Shown here piece by piece: positions 51,071 through 59,281 of a DNA stretch of 64,000 nucleotides (position 1 is the stretch's first letter; the number at the start of each line of letters is the position of its first letter). Below the pieces are notes generated by a model, which saw nothing but the letters and a program-made list of their open reading frames with translations, was not told where the DNA came from and did no database searches. The translations under genes and the position numbers were made by a program. Origin of the DNA: CAG-170 sp022779365 (lineage in GTDB: Bacteria; Bacillota; Clostridia; Oscillospirales; Oscillospiraceae); assembly GCA_022779365.1 (NCBI GenBank), contig JALFSI010000015.1:41665-105664 (forward strand). Reading direction: 5' to 3'.

Positions 51071-52089
51071 TTTGCTTCCTCCCCCAATGTTCGGATGACT
51101 TTGGCAATGTTCATGTGGATGGGGCACTTCTGAAGGCAGCGCCCGCAGCCAACACAGCTGTAAAGCCCCTCGTTATTTTCCGGGTAATAGACCAGCTTGT
51201 GCATAAAGCGCTGGCGGAAGCGCTCGAGCTGCGTCGGGCGCGGCTGACCGGCGGACATTTTCGTAAAGTCGGAATACATACAGCTATCCCAGCAGCGGAA
51301 ACGCTTGACGGTCTTGCCGGTATTGAACTCCTGAATGTCATAGCACTGGCAGGTCGGGCACACGAACGTGCACGTTCCGCAGCCAAGACAGCTTTCGGAC
51401 AGCTGCTTCCACTCCGGGCGGTCAAAGAGCGCCTTCGTTTTGCCTGCGCCGAAGCTCGACAGATCCAGATCGTGCAGCGGCAGCTTGCTCATCACTGCGC
51501 GCGTCTGCGCCTGCTGCTCTGCAACAGCCTCGTCGCCGCCGTCAGCCAGGCAGCTCAGGCTCTTTGTCAGTGCCTCGCCCTTTTCGGTGTTGGCGCGCCA
51601 GTAGAGGTTTTCAGCATCCAACCAGCACGTCACGTCGCCCGCCGGCTCGGCGGCGTCAATGCCGAACGCACCGCAGAAGCACGTTTCCTCCGGCTCAGTG
51701 CACGCCATGGTTACGATCGTGCCGTTTTCGCGCCGGGTCTGATAGTAGGTATCCACCGGCTCTGCGAGGAACACACGGTCGAGCACGTCAAAGCTGCGGC
51801 AGTCGCACGCGCGCACGCCGAACAGCACGAACGGCGCAGTCACGTCGCGGTTTTCCAGCACCTCGATCTGCTTGCCCGTGACCTTAAAGCCCATGAGGTT
51901 TTCCACCTGCGGGAAGAACAGATCCTTCGCGCTGCGCACAGTATTGAGCGCGGGCGAGAGCGTCATGCCCTCCTGCCAGACGGTAAATTTGCTGACGCCG
52001 GAGGCGTCCTGTGCCGGGATGTACAGGGTCTTTTCGCCGCTGATCGCCGCGAACAGCTCCGGCAGCCTTGCGATCGGGAGCTTTTTCAT
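51067..52089 (-). CDS. flxB: iron-sulfur subunit (FlxB/AsrA-like)
   Basis: A 340-residue protein with a C-terminal 2x[4Fe-4S] ferredoxin domain (CLGCGTCTFVCPTCQC near 245 and CVGCGRCLQKCPIHMN near 315), as in AsrA and sulfhydrogenase beta subunits. The N-terminal part (IPAQDASGVSKFTVW, FVLFGVRACDCRSFDVLDR) is typical. It would relay electrons between FlxA and FlxC/FlxD. It overlaps flxC by 4 bases. Confidence 0.82.
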   Translation of the reverse strand: MKKLPIARLPELFAAISGEKTLYIPAQDASGVSKFTVWQEGMTLSPALNTVRSAKDLFFPQVENLMGFKVTGKQIEVLENRDVTAPFVLFGVRACDCRSFDVLDRVFLAEPVDTYYQTRRENGTIVTMACTEPEETCFCGAFGIDAAEPAGDVTCWLDAENLYWRANTEKGEALTKSLSCLADGGDEAVAEQQAQTRAVMSKLPLHDLDLSSFGAGKTKALFDRPEWKQLSESCLGCGTCTFVCPTCQCYDIQEFNTGKTVKRFRCWDSCMYSDFTKMSAGQPRPTQLERFRQRFMHKLVYYPENNEGLYSCVGCGRCLQKCPIHMNIAKVIRTLGEEAK

Positions 52090-53060
52090 GCCTTTGCACC
52101 TCCCCGTTCGTATACGACGGACGGCTCACAGTCGTCCTTGGTAAAGTTCATCAGCGGCGGCTTCGTATCCATATCCGCGCCCGCCTGATAAACGCCGTAC
52201 AGGTCGTTGATGTCCTTAATGAACTTGCGGTTGAGCAGATGCAGCGGAATATGCTGCGGGCAGACCCGCGAGCACTCGCCGCAGTCGGTGCAGCGCGCCG
52301 CCACATGGAACGCGCGGATGATGTGGAAGAAATTCTCCTCAAAGCTGTCCGCCGCCGCCTTATTATCCGTGCCGAGGTCGTGGTTATCAAACACGCACTT
52401 TTCGCACGAGCACGCGGGGCAGACGTTACGGCAGGCGTTGCAGCGGATGCAGCGCGAAAGCTCGCTGCGCCAGAACGCGTAGCGCTCTTCGGGGGTCATG
52501 GCTTCGAGCTTTGCCACCTCATCAAAGCGGGCAGAATCCAGCTCCTCGCCCTGCTCGCCGAGCAGCTCGTCAAATTCCACAATCTTCTTGGATTTGCACA
52601 CCGTGCAGCGCCCAAGCAGAACGTCCTGCTTGTTCACGATCTTTTCGCCCGTGAGCGTCGTGACGCGCAGCGTATCGCCGTCCTCCGTGACCGCCGTGAC
52701 GCCCTTGCAGCCCGCAGCGCGGATCTTGTCGATGTCGCACATCCCGTCACACTGCACGCCCACAACGTAAACGTGGTCACGCCAGATGCGATGCTCCTTC
52801 AGAAGCTGCACAAAGGAATAGCTGTCACACGGCTTCAGGAACGCCGCGACCTTGCCGTCCTTGCGGGACTCCTGAATGAGGTATTTTGAGAGATTGGCTG
52901 CCGAGAACGCGCTCCACACAAAGTCCTTTTCGATCTCTTCGACCGTTGTGAACACCGCCGGGGTCAGGTCATAGAAGAACTCGCCCGCCTTCCAGCCGAG
53001 CACACGATCGACCGTCCCGCTCTGGAGCAGCGCCAATGCCTTTTCCTTTACTCCTTGCAT
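52086..53060 (-). CDS. flxC: iron-sulfur/flavin subunit (FlxC, FrhB-like)
   Basis: A 324-residue protein with an N-terminal FrhB/FdhB-like region (FLKPCDSYSFVQLLKE, VGVQCDGMCDIDKIRAAG, LLGRCTVCKSKKI) and a C-terminal dicluster domain (CIRCNACRNVCPACSC and CTDCGECSRVCPQHIP). It resembles FlxB in layout, as expected for the Flx system where B and C are related iron-sulfur proteins. The start at 53060 (MQGVKEKALALL) has GGAGGA 6 bases upstream. The longer open frame is within flxD. Confidence 0.8.
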   Translation of the reverse strand: MQGVKEKALALLQSGTVDRVLGWKAGEFFYDLTPAVFTTVEEIEKDFVWSAFSAANLSKYLIQESRKDGKVAAFLKPCDSYSFVQLLKEHRIWRDHVYVVGVQCDGMCDIDKIRAAGCKGVTAVTEDGDTLRVTTLTGEKIVNKQDVLLGRCTVCKSKKIVEFDELLGEQGEELDSARFDEVAKLEAMTPEERYAFWRSELSRCIRCNACRNVCPACSCEKCVFDNHDLGTDNKAAADSFEENFFHIIRAFHVAARCTDCGECSRVCPQHIPLHLLNRKFIKDINDLYGVYQAGADMDTKPPLMNFTKDDCEPSVVYERGGAKA

Positions 53061-53485
53061 CTCAGGTCCTCCAATCTGCGGTTTTCGCCGAGTTTGGTGA
53101 TCGTCGCCACAAAATCGTTCATCGTGGCGGCAAATTTTGCGCCCTCCGCGGCGGACACCCACTCCACGCGCGTGCGCTCCTTTTCGATGCCGAGGAAGTC
53201 GAGCATCGAGAACAGCAGCGTCATGCGGCGGCGGGCATAGTAGTTGCCGGTGGTGTAGTGGCAGTCGCCGGGGTGGCAGCCGCACAGGATCACGCCGTCC
53301 GCGCCGCGCTGGAACGCGCGCAGGATGAACATCGGGTTCAGACGGCAGGAGCACGGGATGCGGATGATCTTGACGTTCGCCGGATAGTTCAGCCGGTTCG
53401 TGCCCGACAGATCCGCGCCCGCATACGAGCACCAGTTGCAGCAAAATGCAACGATGGTGGGTTTCCAGCTTTCATTTACCTGCAT
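53048..53485 (-). CDS. flxD: MvhD/FlxD-like [2Fe-2S] electron transfer subunit
   Basis: A 145-residue homologue of MvhD, which passes electrons to HdrA in methanogens. Conserved cysteines C15, C16, C19 (FCCNWCSYAGADLSG), C45, C47 (IPCSCRLNP) and C68, C70, C75 (LCGCHPGDCHY) are all present. The start at 53485 has GGAGG about 10 bases upstream and overlaps the hdrA 3' end by 10 bases. It overlaps flxC by 13 bases. Confidence 0.9.
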   Translation of the reverse strand: MQVNESWKPTIVAFCCNWCSYAGADLSGTNRLNYPANVKIIRIPCSCRLNPMFILRAFQRGADGVILCGCHPGDCHYTTGNYYARRRMTLLFSMLDFLGIEKERTRVEWVSAAEGAKFAATMNDFVATITKLGENRRLEDLRCKE

Positions 53486-55467
53486 ATCGCATCCACCTCC
53501 GCCATGATCTGCTTGTTGGAGAAGCCCTTGAGATCCATCGCGCCGGACATACACGCCACCGTGCACGCGCCGCAGCCCTGGCACACCGCCGGGTTGACCT
53601 GCGCCACGCGGCGGATGAGCGTCGTGCGGTTCGGACCTCTAAATTCCTTGTCGATATAAGTAATTGCACCGTAGGGGCACACCTTTTCGCAGTTGGAGCA
53701 GCCGTTGCACATCATCTCGTCCGGCTGCGCAACGCACGGGTTGCACGTCAGATGGTCCTTGGCAAGCAGCCCGATGACCTTGGATGCCGCCGCGCCCGCC
53801 TGCGCGACCGTTTCGGGGATGTCCTTCGGTCCCTGGCACGCGCCGGAGAGGAAGATGCCCGCCGTGGGGCTTTCCACCGGTCGCAGCTTCGGGTGCGCTT
53901 CGGTAAAGAAATCGTTCGTATCCATGGACGCGGTGAGCATCGTGGCGAGGGGGCGCGCCGTCTCGTCCGGCTCGATCGCCGCCGCGAGCACGACCATGTC
54001 CGCGTCGATGTGGAGCTGCCGCCCGCCGATGAGGTCGGACGCCTGCACCTTCAGCTTGCCGTTTTCCGGCACGACCTTGCCGACCATGCCCTTGATGTAG
54101 TGCACGCCGTATTCCTCGACCGCGCGGCGGTAGAACTCGTCAAAGTTCTTGCCGGGGGTGCGCACATCGATGTAGAACACATACACATCCGTGTCGGGAT
54201 ATTTTTCGCGGCAGAGCATGGCGTGCTTCGCCGTGTACATGCAGCAGATCTTGGAGCAGTAGGGCTTGCCCTTTTCCGCGCCGTCGCAGCGCGAGCCGAC
54301 GCACTGCACGAACACCAGCGTTTTCGGGTGCGTGCCGTCGGACGGGCGCAGCAGCGTGCCGCCGGTCGGACCGGCAGCGTTCATCAGGCGCTCAAATTCG
54401 AGGCTGGACACCACGTCCGGGCTCTGCGAGTACGCAAACTCGTCGAACTTGTCGAGCTTGATGGGGTTAAAGCCGGTGGCGACCACGATCGCGCCGTACT
54501 CCTGCTCCACCAGCGTATCCTGCTGCTTGTAGTCGATCGCGCCCGCGGTGCACACCTTGGAGCACACACCGCACTTGCCAGTCTTGAGCATGGTGCAGTA
54601 GTCTGCGTCGATGGTGGCGATCTTCGGCACGGCCTGCGCAAACGGGATGTAGATGGCGCGGCGGGTGTCGAGCCCGAGGTTAAAATCGTTCGGGACTTTT
54701 TTCTGCGGGCACTTCTCGGTGCAAAGACCGCAGCCGGTGCAGACGTCCTCTTTCACATACCGCGCCTTTTTGCGGATGGTCACATGGAAGTTTCCGACAA
54801 AGCCCTTGACCGCCTCGACCTCGGAATAGGCGTAGATCTTGATCTTTTCGTTCTGCGCCGCCTCGACCATTTTCGGCGTGAGGATGCACGCCGCGCAGTC
54901 GAGCGTGGGGAATGTCTTGTCGATCTGGGTCATTTTGCCGCCGATGGTGGGCTTCTTTTCCACGATGTCCACCTCAAAGCCGGCGTCGGCGATGTCCAGC
55001 GCCGTCTGGATGCCGGCGATGCCGCCGCCGATGACGAGTGCGCGCTTCGTCACGGGGCTCTCGCCCGCCGTGAGCGGCGCGTTCAGATGCACCTTGGCGA
55101 TGGCGGCTCTGCCGAGGATGACCGCCTTTTCCGTGGCTTCCTCTTTATCCTTATGGATCCAGGAGCACTGCTCGCGGATGTTGGCGATCTCCACCATGTA
55201 GCCGTTCAGTCCCGCCGACGCGCAGGTCTTGCGGAACGTCTGCTCGTGCATCCGCGGGGAGCAGGAGCACACGACCACGCCTGTGAGCTTGTGCTCGTGA
55301 ATGGCGTTTTTGATGAGGTCCTGCCCGCTCTGCGAGCACATATACTGATACTCGGTCGAGAAAACAACGCCGGGCTCATGCCCAAGAGTTTCCGCGACTT
55401 TTTTGACGTCCACCGTTGCGGCGATATTCGTACCGCAGTGGCAGACAAACACACCGATCCTCTGCAT
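53476..55467 (-). CDS. hdrA: heterodisulfide reductase subunit A (flavin-bifurcating core)
   Basis: FAD and multi-[4Fe-4S] protein of 663 residues, full length. The N-terminal domain has VCHCGTNIA and VVCSCSPRMHE; the FAD motif is VIGGGIAG (145-152), followed by the CAAC pair near 191. An inserted ferredoxin motif CTGCGLCTEKCP lies at 243-254, with further clusters near 294-310 (GKCGVCSKVC) and 420 (QCVGSR). A C-terminal ferredoxin domain has CNGCSNCEKVCP and CQGCGACTVAC. In characterised HdrABC-MvhAGD, the HdrA FAD bifurcates electrons. It sits between hdrC and flxD. Confidence 0.93.
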   Translation of the reverse strand: MQRIGVFVCHCGTNIAATVDVKKVAETLGHEPGVVFSTEYQYMCSQSGQDLIKNAIHEHKLTGVVVCSCSPRMHEQTFRKTCASAGLNGYMVEIANIREQCSWIHKDKEEATEKAVILGRAAIAKVHLNAPLTAGESPVTKRALVIGGGIAGIQTALDIADAGFEVDIVEKKPTIGGKMTQIDKTFPTLDCAACILTPKMVEAAQNEKIKIYAYSEVEAVKGFVGNFHVTIRKKARYVKEDVCTGCGLCTEKCPQKKVPNDFNLGLDTRRAIYIPFAQAVPKIATIDADYCTMLKTGKCGVCSKVCTAGAIDYKQQDTLVEQEYGAIVVATGFNPIKLDKFDEFAYSQSPDVVSSLEFERLMNAAGPTGGTLLRPSDGTHPKTLVFVQCVGSRCDGAEKGKPYCSKICCMYTAKHAMLCREKYPDTDVYVFYIDVRTPGKNFDEFYRRAVEEYGVHYIKGMVGKVVPENGKLKVQASDLIGGRQLHIDADMVVLAAAIEPDETARPLATMLTASMDTNDFFTEAHPKLRPVESPTAGIFLSGACQGPKDIPETVAQAGAAASKVIGLLAKDHLTCNPCVAQPDEMMCNGCSNCEKVCPYGAITYIDKEFRGPNRTTLIRRVAQVNPAVCQGCGACTVACMSGAMDLKGFSNKQIMAEVDAICR

Positions 55468-55479
55468 TGCTCTCCCCCC

Positions 55480-55866
55480 TTACTTTTTATATTTACGGAA
55501 TGCGCTGGTGATCGCCTGCTGCGGGATGTCCTCGTCCAGGATTTCGGGGATGCGCTCGGCCTTCAGGTGATCCGCGCCCTGCTGACGCACGACGGCGTCG
55601 CGCACGGCTTCGATGAGCGCGGCAGGCTCCACGCTGCGCGGGCAGCGCTCCACGCACGCAAAGCAGCTCAGGCAGCGGTAAATGCCGCGCGAGTTCATCA
55701 GCTCTTCGATGCGTCCTGTTTCGACCATATCCACGAACTGATGCGGATGGTAGTCCATCTCGTCATACGCCGGGCACGCGCCGGAGCACTTGCCGCACTT
55801 CATGCACTTTCTCGGATTGACGCCGGCGATGCGCTTTACATCCTCGATCAGATAATCCCTGTTCAT
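55480..55866 (-). CDS. hdrC: heterodisulfide reductase subunit C
   Basis: A 128-residue small iron-sulfur protein with two [4Fe-4S] motifs, C21-C24-C27-C31 and C65-C68-C71-C75, wiring HdrA to HdrB. It overlaps hdrB by 4 bases and is 12 bases from hdrA. There are no transmembrane segments. Confidence 0.9.
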   Translation of the reverse strand: MNRDYLIEDVKRIAGVNPRKCMKCGKCSGACPAYDEMDYHPHQFVDMVETGRIEELMNSRGIYRCLSCFACVERCPRSVEPAALIEAVRDAVVRQQGADHLKAERIPEILDEDIPQQAITSAFRKYKK

Positions 55867-56654
55867 TCGGCATCCTCCTTCACGCCCAGCGCCTCGGCGA
55901 GCAGCTCAGTAAAGTAATGCACCGGCAGCCCCGCCTCCGCGTTCGCGGTGAGATTGTACATACAAAGCGGGCAGGCGGTGATGAGCTCCTGCGCGCCGCA
56001 CGCCTTGGCATTTTCCATGAGCTTGTCCACCTGCTTTTTGGCAAACTCCTTGCCCTCGACCACGGTGTAGCCGCCGCAGCACTCGTTGCGCCGCGCCCAC
56101 ACGACAGGTTCTGCGCCGATGGCGCGGATAAAATCCTCCAGAATGGTCGGATTTTCGGGGTCGTCAAAGCCCATTTCCTTGCCGGGGCGGAGCAGCAGAC
56201 AGCCGTAATACGCGCCGATCCTGCGCCCCGTAAGCGGATTTGTGACCTTTTTTGCCAGCTCGTCAAAGCCGACGCGGTCACGCAGGACCTCCAGATAGTG
56301 CAGCACCGTCGTCTCGCCCGTGTACGGCACGTCGAGCTGTAAGTAATTCTGCACGCGCGAGGAGATGATCTCGTCGCGCTGCAGATCGCCGTTGACGCGC
56401 TTGATGACATGATGGCACGCCGAACACAGCGTCACCAGCTCCTGCCCGGCGTCACGCGCGGCGGCAAGCGCCCGCACAGACGACAGGCGGGTCGCAATTT
56501 CGTCCTTCGCCATAGGATACACCGCGCCGCAGCACTGCCAGTCCGGCAGCTCGCACAGCTCAAATCCCAGCGCCTGCGCGGCTTTTCTGCCGTACAGGTC
56601 GAGCTGCTTGCCCTTTGTTTTCAGCGTGCAGCCCGGAAAATAACTGAATGTCAT
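55863..56654 (-). CDS. hdrB: heterodisulfide reductase subunit B (two CCG domains)
   Basis: Disulfide-reducing subunit of 263 residues. Both CCG motifs are complete: C9, C41-C42, C77, C80 and C152, C192-C193, C228, C231. These ligate the two non-cubane [4Fe-4S] clusters seen in methanogen HdrB, so disulfide chemistry is plausible. The natural disulfide is unknown, since this organism should not make CoM-S-S-CoB. The start at 56654 (MTFSYFPGC) follows GAGG; a GTG at 56663 is less likely. It lies 10 bases after fumC. Confidence 0.92.
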   Translation of the reverse strand: MTFSYFPGCTLKTKGKQLDLYGRKAAQALGFELCELPDWQCCGAVYPMAKDEIATRLSSVRALAAARDAGQELVTLCSACHHVIKRVNGDLQRDEIISSRVQNYLQLDVPYTGETTVLHYLEVLRDRVGFDELAKKVTNPLTGRRIGAYYGCLLLRPGKEMGFDDPENPTILEDFIRAIGAEPVVWARRNECCGGYTVVEGKEFAKKQVDKLMENAKACGAQELITACPLCMYNLTANAEAGLPVHYFTELLAEALGVKEDAE

Positions 56655-56664
56655 AAACCTCACC

Positions 56665-58041
56665 TCAGACCATCTGTTCGGGATGGAACACTTCGTCGAA
56701 TTTTTCCGCCGTCAGGAAGCCGAGCGCCACACACGCTTCCTTCAGCGAGATGTTTTCCTTATATGCCTTCTTTGCGGTCTTGGCAGCGTTTTCATAGCCG
56801 ATGTAGGGGTTGAGCGCTGTGACCAGCATCAGGGAATTGTAGAGATTGTGGTGCATCTTTTCGCGGTTGGCGGTGATGCCCACGGCGCAGTGATCGTTAA
56901 ACGACACGATCGACTCCGCCAGCAGCCGCGCGGATTGCAGGAAGTTGTAGATGCAGACGGGCATGAACACGTTCAGCTCAAAATTGCCCTGCGACGCGGC
57001 AAGACCCACCGCCACATCGTTGCCCATGACCTGCACGGCGACCATCGTGACCGCCTCGCACTGCGTGGGGTTGACCTTGCCGGGCATAATGGACGAGCCT
57101 GGTTCGTTTTCAGGGATGAAAATTTCGCCCAGACCGTCGCGCGGACCGGATGCCAGCCAGCGCACGTCGTTTGCGATCTTCATCATGTCCGCCGCCAGCG
57201 CCTTGACCGCGCCGTGCGCAAAGACGAGCTCATCCTTGCTCGTGAGGGCGTGGAACTTGTTGGGGGCAGTGATGAAATCCTTGCCGGTCAGCTCGGAGAC
57301 TGCCTCGGCGACCTTGACGTCAAAGCCCTTCGGCGCGTTCAGACCCGTGCCGACCGCCGTGCCGCCCAGCGCCAGCTCTTTCAGCGGCGGGAGCGCGAGC
57401 TCGAGCATTTTGCGGTCCTTTTCCAGACTGCTGCGCCAGCCGGAGATCTCCTGCGAGAACTCGATGGGCGTGGCGTCCTGCAAATGCGTGCGCCCGGATT
57501 TTACGATGCCGCGGTTTTCTGCTTCCAGACGCAGCAGCGTCGCCACCAGCTTGTCGATCGCCGGGAAGAGCTTATCCTCGATGGCGGCGACGGCAGCGAT
57601 GTGCATCGCCGTGGGGAAGGTGTCGTTCGACGACTGGGACATATTGATGTCGTCGTTCGGGTGCAGGAGCTTTTTGCCCGCGATCTCATTGCCGCGGTTG
57701 GCGATGACCTCGTTGGCGTTCATGTTTGACTGCGTGCCCGAGCCGGTCTGCCACACCACCAGCGGGAAATGGTCGTTCAGACTGCCTGAGATGACCTCAT
57801 CGCACGCCCGCGAGATCGCCGCCAGCTTTTCGTCCGTCATCTTTTCCGGGCGCAGCGCGTGGTTGGCGATCGCCGCCGCCTTTTTCAGGATGCCGAAGGC
57901 GTGTGTGATCTCACGCGGCATGATCTCGATGCCCACGCCGATGGGGAAATTCTCGTGGCTGCGCTGGGTCTGCGCCGCCCAGTAGCGATCCGCCGGGACG
58001 CAGACCTCGCCCATTGAATCGTGCTCCATGCGGTATTCCAT
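56665..58041 (-). CDS. fumC: class II fumarate hydratase
   Basis: Interconverts malate and fumarate without an iron-sulfur cluster, homotetramer, 458 residues. It begins MEYRMEHDSMGEVCVPADRYWAAQTQRS and carries the fumarase/aspartase signature GSSIMPGKVNP near 317 (with catalytic Ser) and SGRTHLQDATPI near 187. GGAGGG lies 9 bases before the ATG. It lies between the dehydrogenase gene and hdrB. Confidence 0.95.
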   Translation of the reverse strand: MEYRMEHDSMGEVCVPADRYWAAQTQRSHENFPIGVGIEIMPREITHAFGILKKAAAIANHALRPEKMTDEKLAAISRACDEVISGSLNDHFPLVVWQTGSGTQSNMNANEVIANRGNEIAGKKLLHPNDDINMSQSSNDTFPTAMHIAAVAAIEDKLFPAIDKLVATLLRLEAENRGIVKSGRTHLQDATPIEFSQEISGWRSSLEKDRKMLELALPPLKELALGGTAVGTGLNAPKGFDVKVAEAVSELTGKDFITAPNKFHALTSKDELVFAHGAVKALAADMMKIANDVRWLASGPRDGLGEIFIPENEPGSSIMPGKVNPTQCEAVTMVAVQVMGNDVAVGLAASQGNFELNVFMPVCIYNFLQSARLLAESIVSFNDHCAVGITANREKMHHNLYNSLMLVTALNPYIGYENAAKTAKKAYKENISLKEACVALGFLTAEKFDEVFHPEQMV

Positions 58042-58138
58042 AAAACTGTTCCCTCCGATAGTGTAATTTGTCGGTTACTCAGGAAAAACGGCACATCCGG
58101 CAGTCCGCCGCGCGATGTGACGCCCTGATACATCCTGT

Positions 58139-58166
58139 GCCCGCGCCGGCTTGCACCGGCGCGGGC
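58139..58166 (-). other. stable hairpin between the dehydrogenase and fumC genes
   Basis: A 12-bp GC stem (GCCCGCGCCGG / CCGGCGCGGGC) without a U-tract, about 15 bases beyond the dehydrogenase stop. More likely an RNA processing or stability element than a terminator. Confidence 0.55.
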
Positions 58167-58179
58167 TGCATGGTATTCG

Positions 58180-59124
58180 TTAAATGTTGATCTGCGCGAT
58201 GACTTCCTTGAGCTTGTTTGCGCTGTTCTGGAGCTTGGCGACCTCCTCGTCGGTGAGCTTGTTGAGGATCTTGCCGCGCACGCCGGTGTTATCGACCAGC
58301 GCCAGCGTGGACAGACACACATCGCTCACACCGTATTCTCCGTGCATCAGCGTGGAGATCGTCAGCGCGGTGCCGGCGGTGTTCAGCAGGCACTTGCACA
58401 GGTGGCACACGGACATCGCAACGGCATAGAACGTTGCGCCCTTCGCCTTGATGACCTGACCGCCCGAGGTACGGACGAACTCTTCGATCTCGGCGTACTG
58501 CTGATGCCAGTCGATGCGGTCCTTATCCGGGGAGCTTTCCTTATAGACGTCCACATGGTTGTTGGCGATATGCACCAGCGACCAGGGCACGAACGAGGAA
58601 TCACCGTGCTCGCCGTAGACGTGCGCGTGCACGTTCTTGGGGCTGATGCGGAAGATCTTCGCAAGCTCGGACTGCAGGCGGCTGGTGTCAAGGATCGTGC
58701 CGGAGCCGATGATCTGGCTCTCAGGCAGCCCCGAGACCTTGTGGAACACATACGTCAGCACGTCCACGGGGTTCGAGACGATGACGTATTTTGCGTTCGG
58801 CGCGGCCTTCACGACCTGCGGCGCGATGTCCTTGATGATATTGACATTCGCCTGCGCGAGGTCCAGACGGGACTGACCTGCCTTGCGCGGCATACCCGAC
58901 GTGATGACCACGATGTCAGAGCCGGCGGTCGCGGCATAGTCGCCCGAGCGCACGATGGCGGGAGAGCAGAACGGAGCGCCCTGATAAATATCCAGCGCCT
59001 CGCCGAATGCCTTCTGCTTGTTGATGTCCACCAGAACGATCTCAGAAGCCGTGCCCTGGATCATCAGGTCGTTCGCAATAGTCGCGCCAACACTGCCCGC
59101 GCCGATCACAGAAATCTTACTCAT
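58180..59124 (-). CDS. malate/lactate dehydrogenase family protein, predicted malate dehydrogenase
   Basis: NAD-dependent 2-hydroxyacid dehydrogenase of 314 residues. GAGSVGATIA binds NAD, DINKQKA follows beta-2, and the catalytic His is in GEHGDSSFVPWS, an LDH-like form. The substrate-specificity residue, Gln in lactate dehydrogenases (AxQKPGETR), is Arg80 here (MPRKAGQSRLDL), as in malate dehydrogenases (IPRKPGMSR). With fumC next, malate is the likelier substrate (oxaloacetate reduction). The start at 59124 (MSKISVIG) has AAGGA 11 bases upstream; 59136 is the alternative. Confidence 0.85.
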   Translation of the reverse strand: MSKISVIGAGSVGATIANDLMIQGTASEIVLVDINKQKAFGEALDIYQGAPFCSPAIVRSGDYAATAGSDIVVITSGMPRKAGQSRLDLAQANVNIIKDIAPQVVKAAPNAKYVIVSNPVDVLTYVFHKVSGLPESQIIGSGTILDTSRLQSELAKIFRISPKNVHAHVYGEHGDSSFVPWSLVHIANNHVDVYKESSPDKDRIDWHQQYAEIEEFVRTSGGQVIKAKGATFYAVAMSVCHLCKCLLNTAGTALTISTLMHGEYGVSDVCLSTLALVDNTGVRGKILNKLTDEEVAKLQNSANKLKEVIAQINI

Positions 59125-59208
59125 ACCCTGTACCATCCTTTATCATAATAATTTGAATCGCAATTGGAAGCCTTGACGAATGCCGGGGCATCCATCCCCC
59201 TGCTCCCG

Positions 59209-59237
59209 ATTATAGCGAATCCGGTAGAAAAACAGAA
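59209..59237 (-). promoter_or_regulatory. promoter of the malate-to-succinate operon
   Basis: On the minus strand TTCTGT (59237-59232), 17-base spacer and TATAAT (59214-59209), with a start expected near 59202. The weak -35 fits an activator-dependent promoter. Confidence 0.65.
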
Positions 59238-59256
59238 ATGCTTTTCTCTCAGAACG

Positions 59257-59274
59257 TATATCACTTTTCATATA
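59257..59274 (-). promoter_or_regulatory. candidate LysR-type regulator site
   Basis: TATAT-N8-ATATA dyad centred about 63 bases upstream of the predicted transcript start, the usual position of a LysR recognition site. The gene for a LysR regulator lies directly upstream. Confidence 0.5.
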
Positions 59275-59281
59275 GGAATGC

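Noticed and set aside
53446..55917. An 823-codon plus-strand open frame opposite hdrA and hdrC
   Set aside because: Shadow of the hdr genes; composition is His/Arg-rich and shows no domain, and the minus-strand frames match known families over full length.
58180..59124. Plain L-lactate dehydrogenase
   Set aside because: The specificity loop has Arg where lactate dehydrogenases have Gln, and the gene is followed by fumC; kept as predicted malate dehydrogenase with the ambiguity stated.
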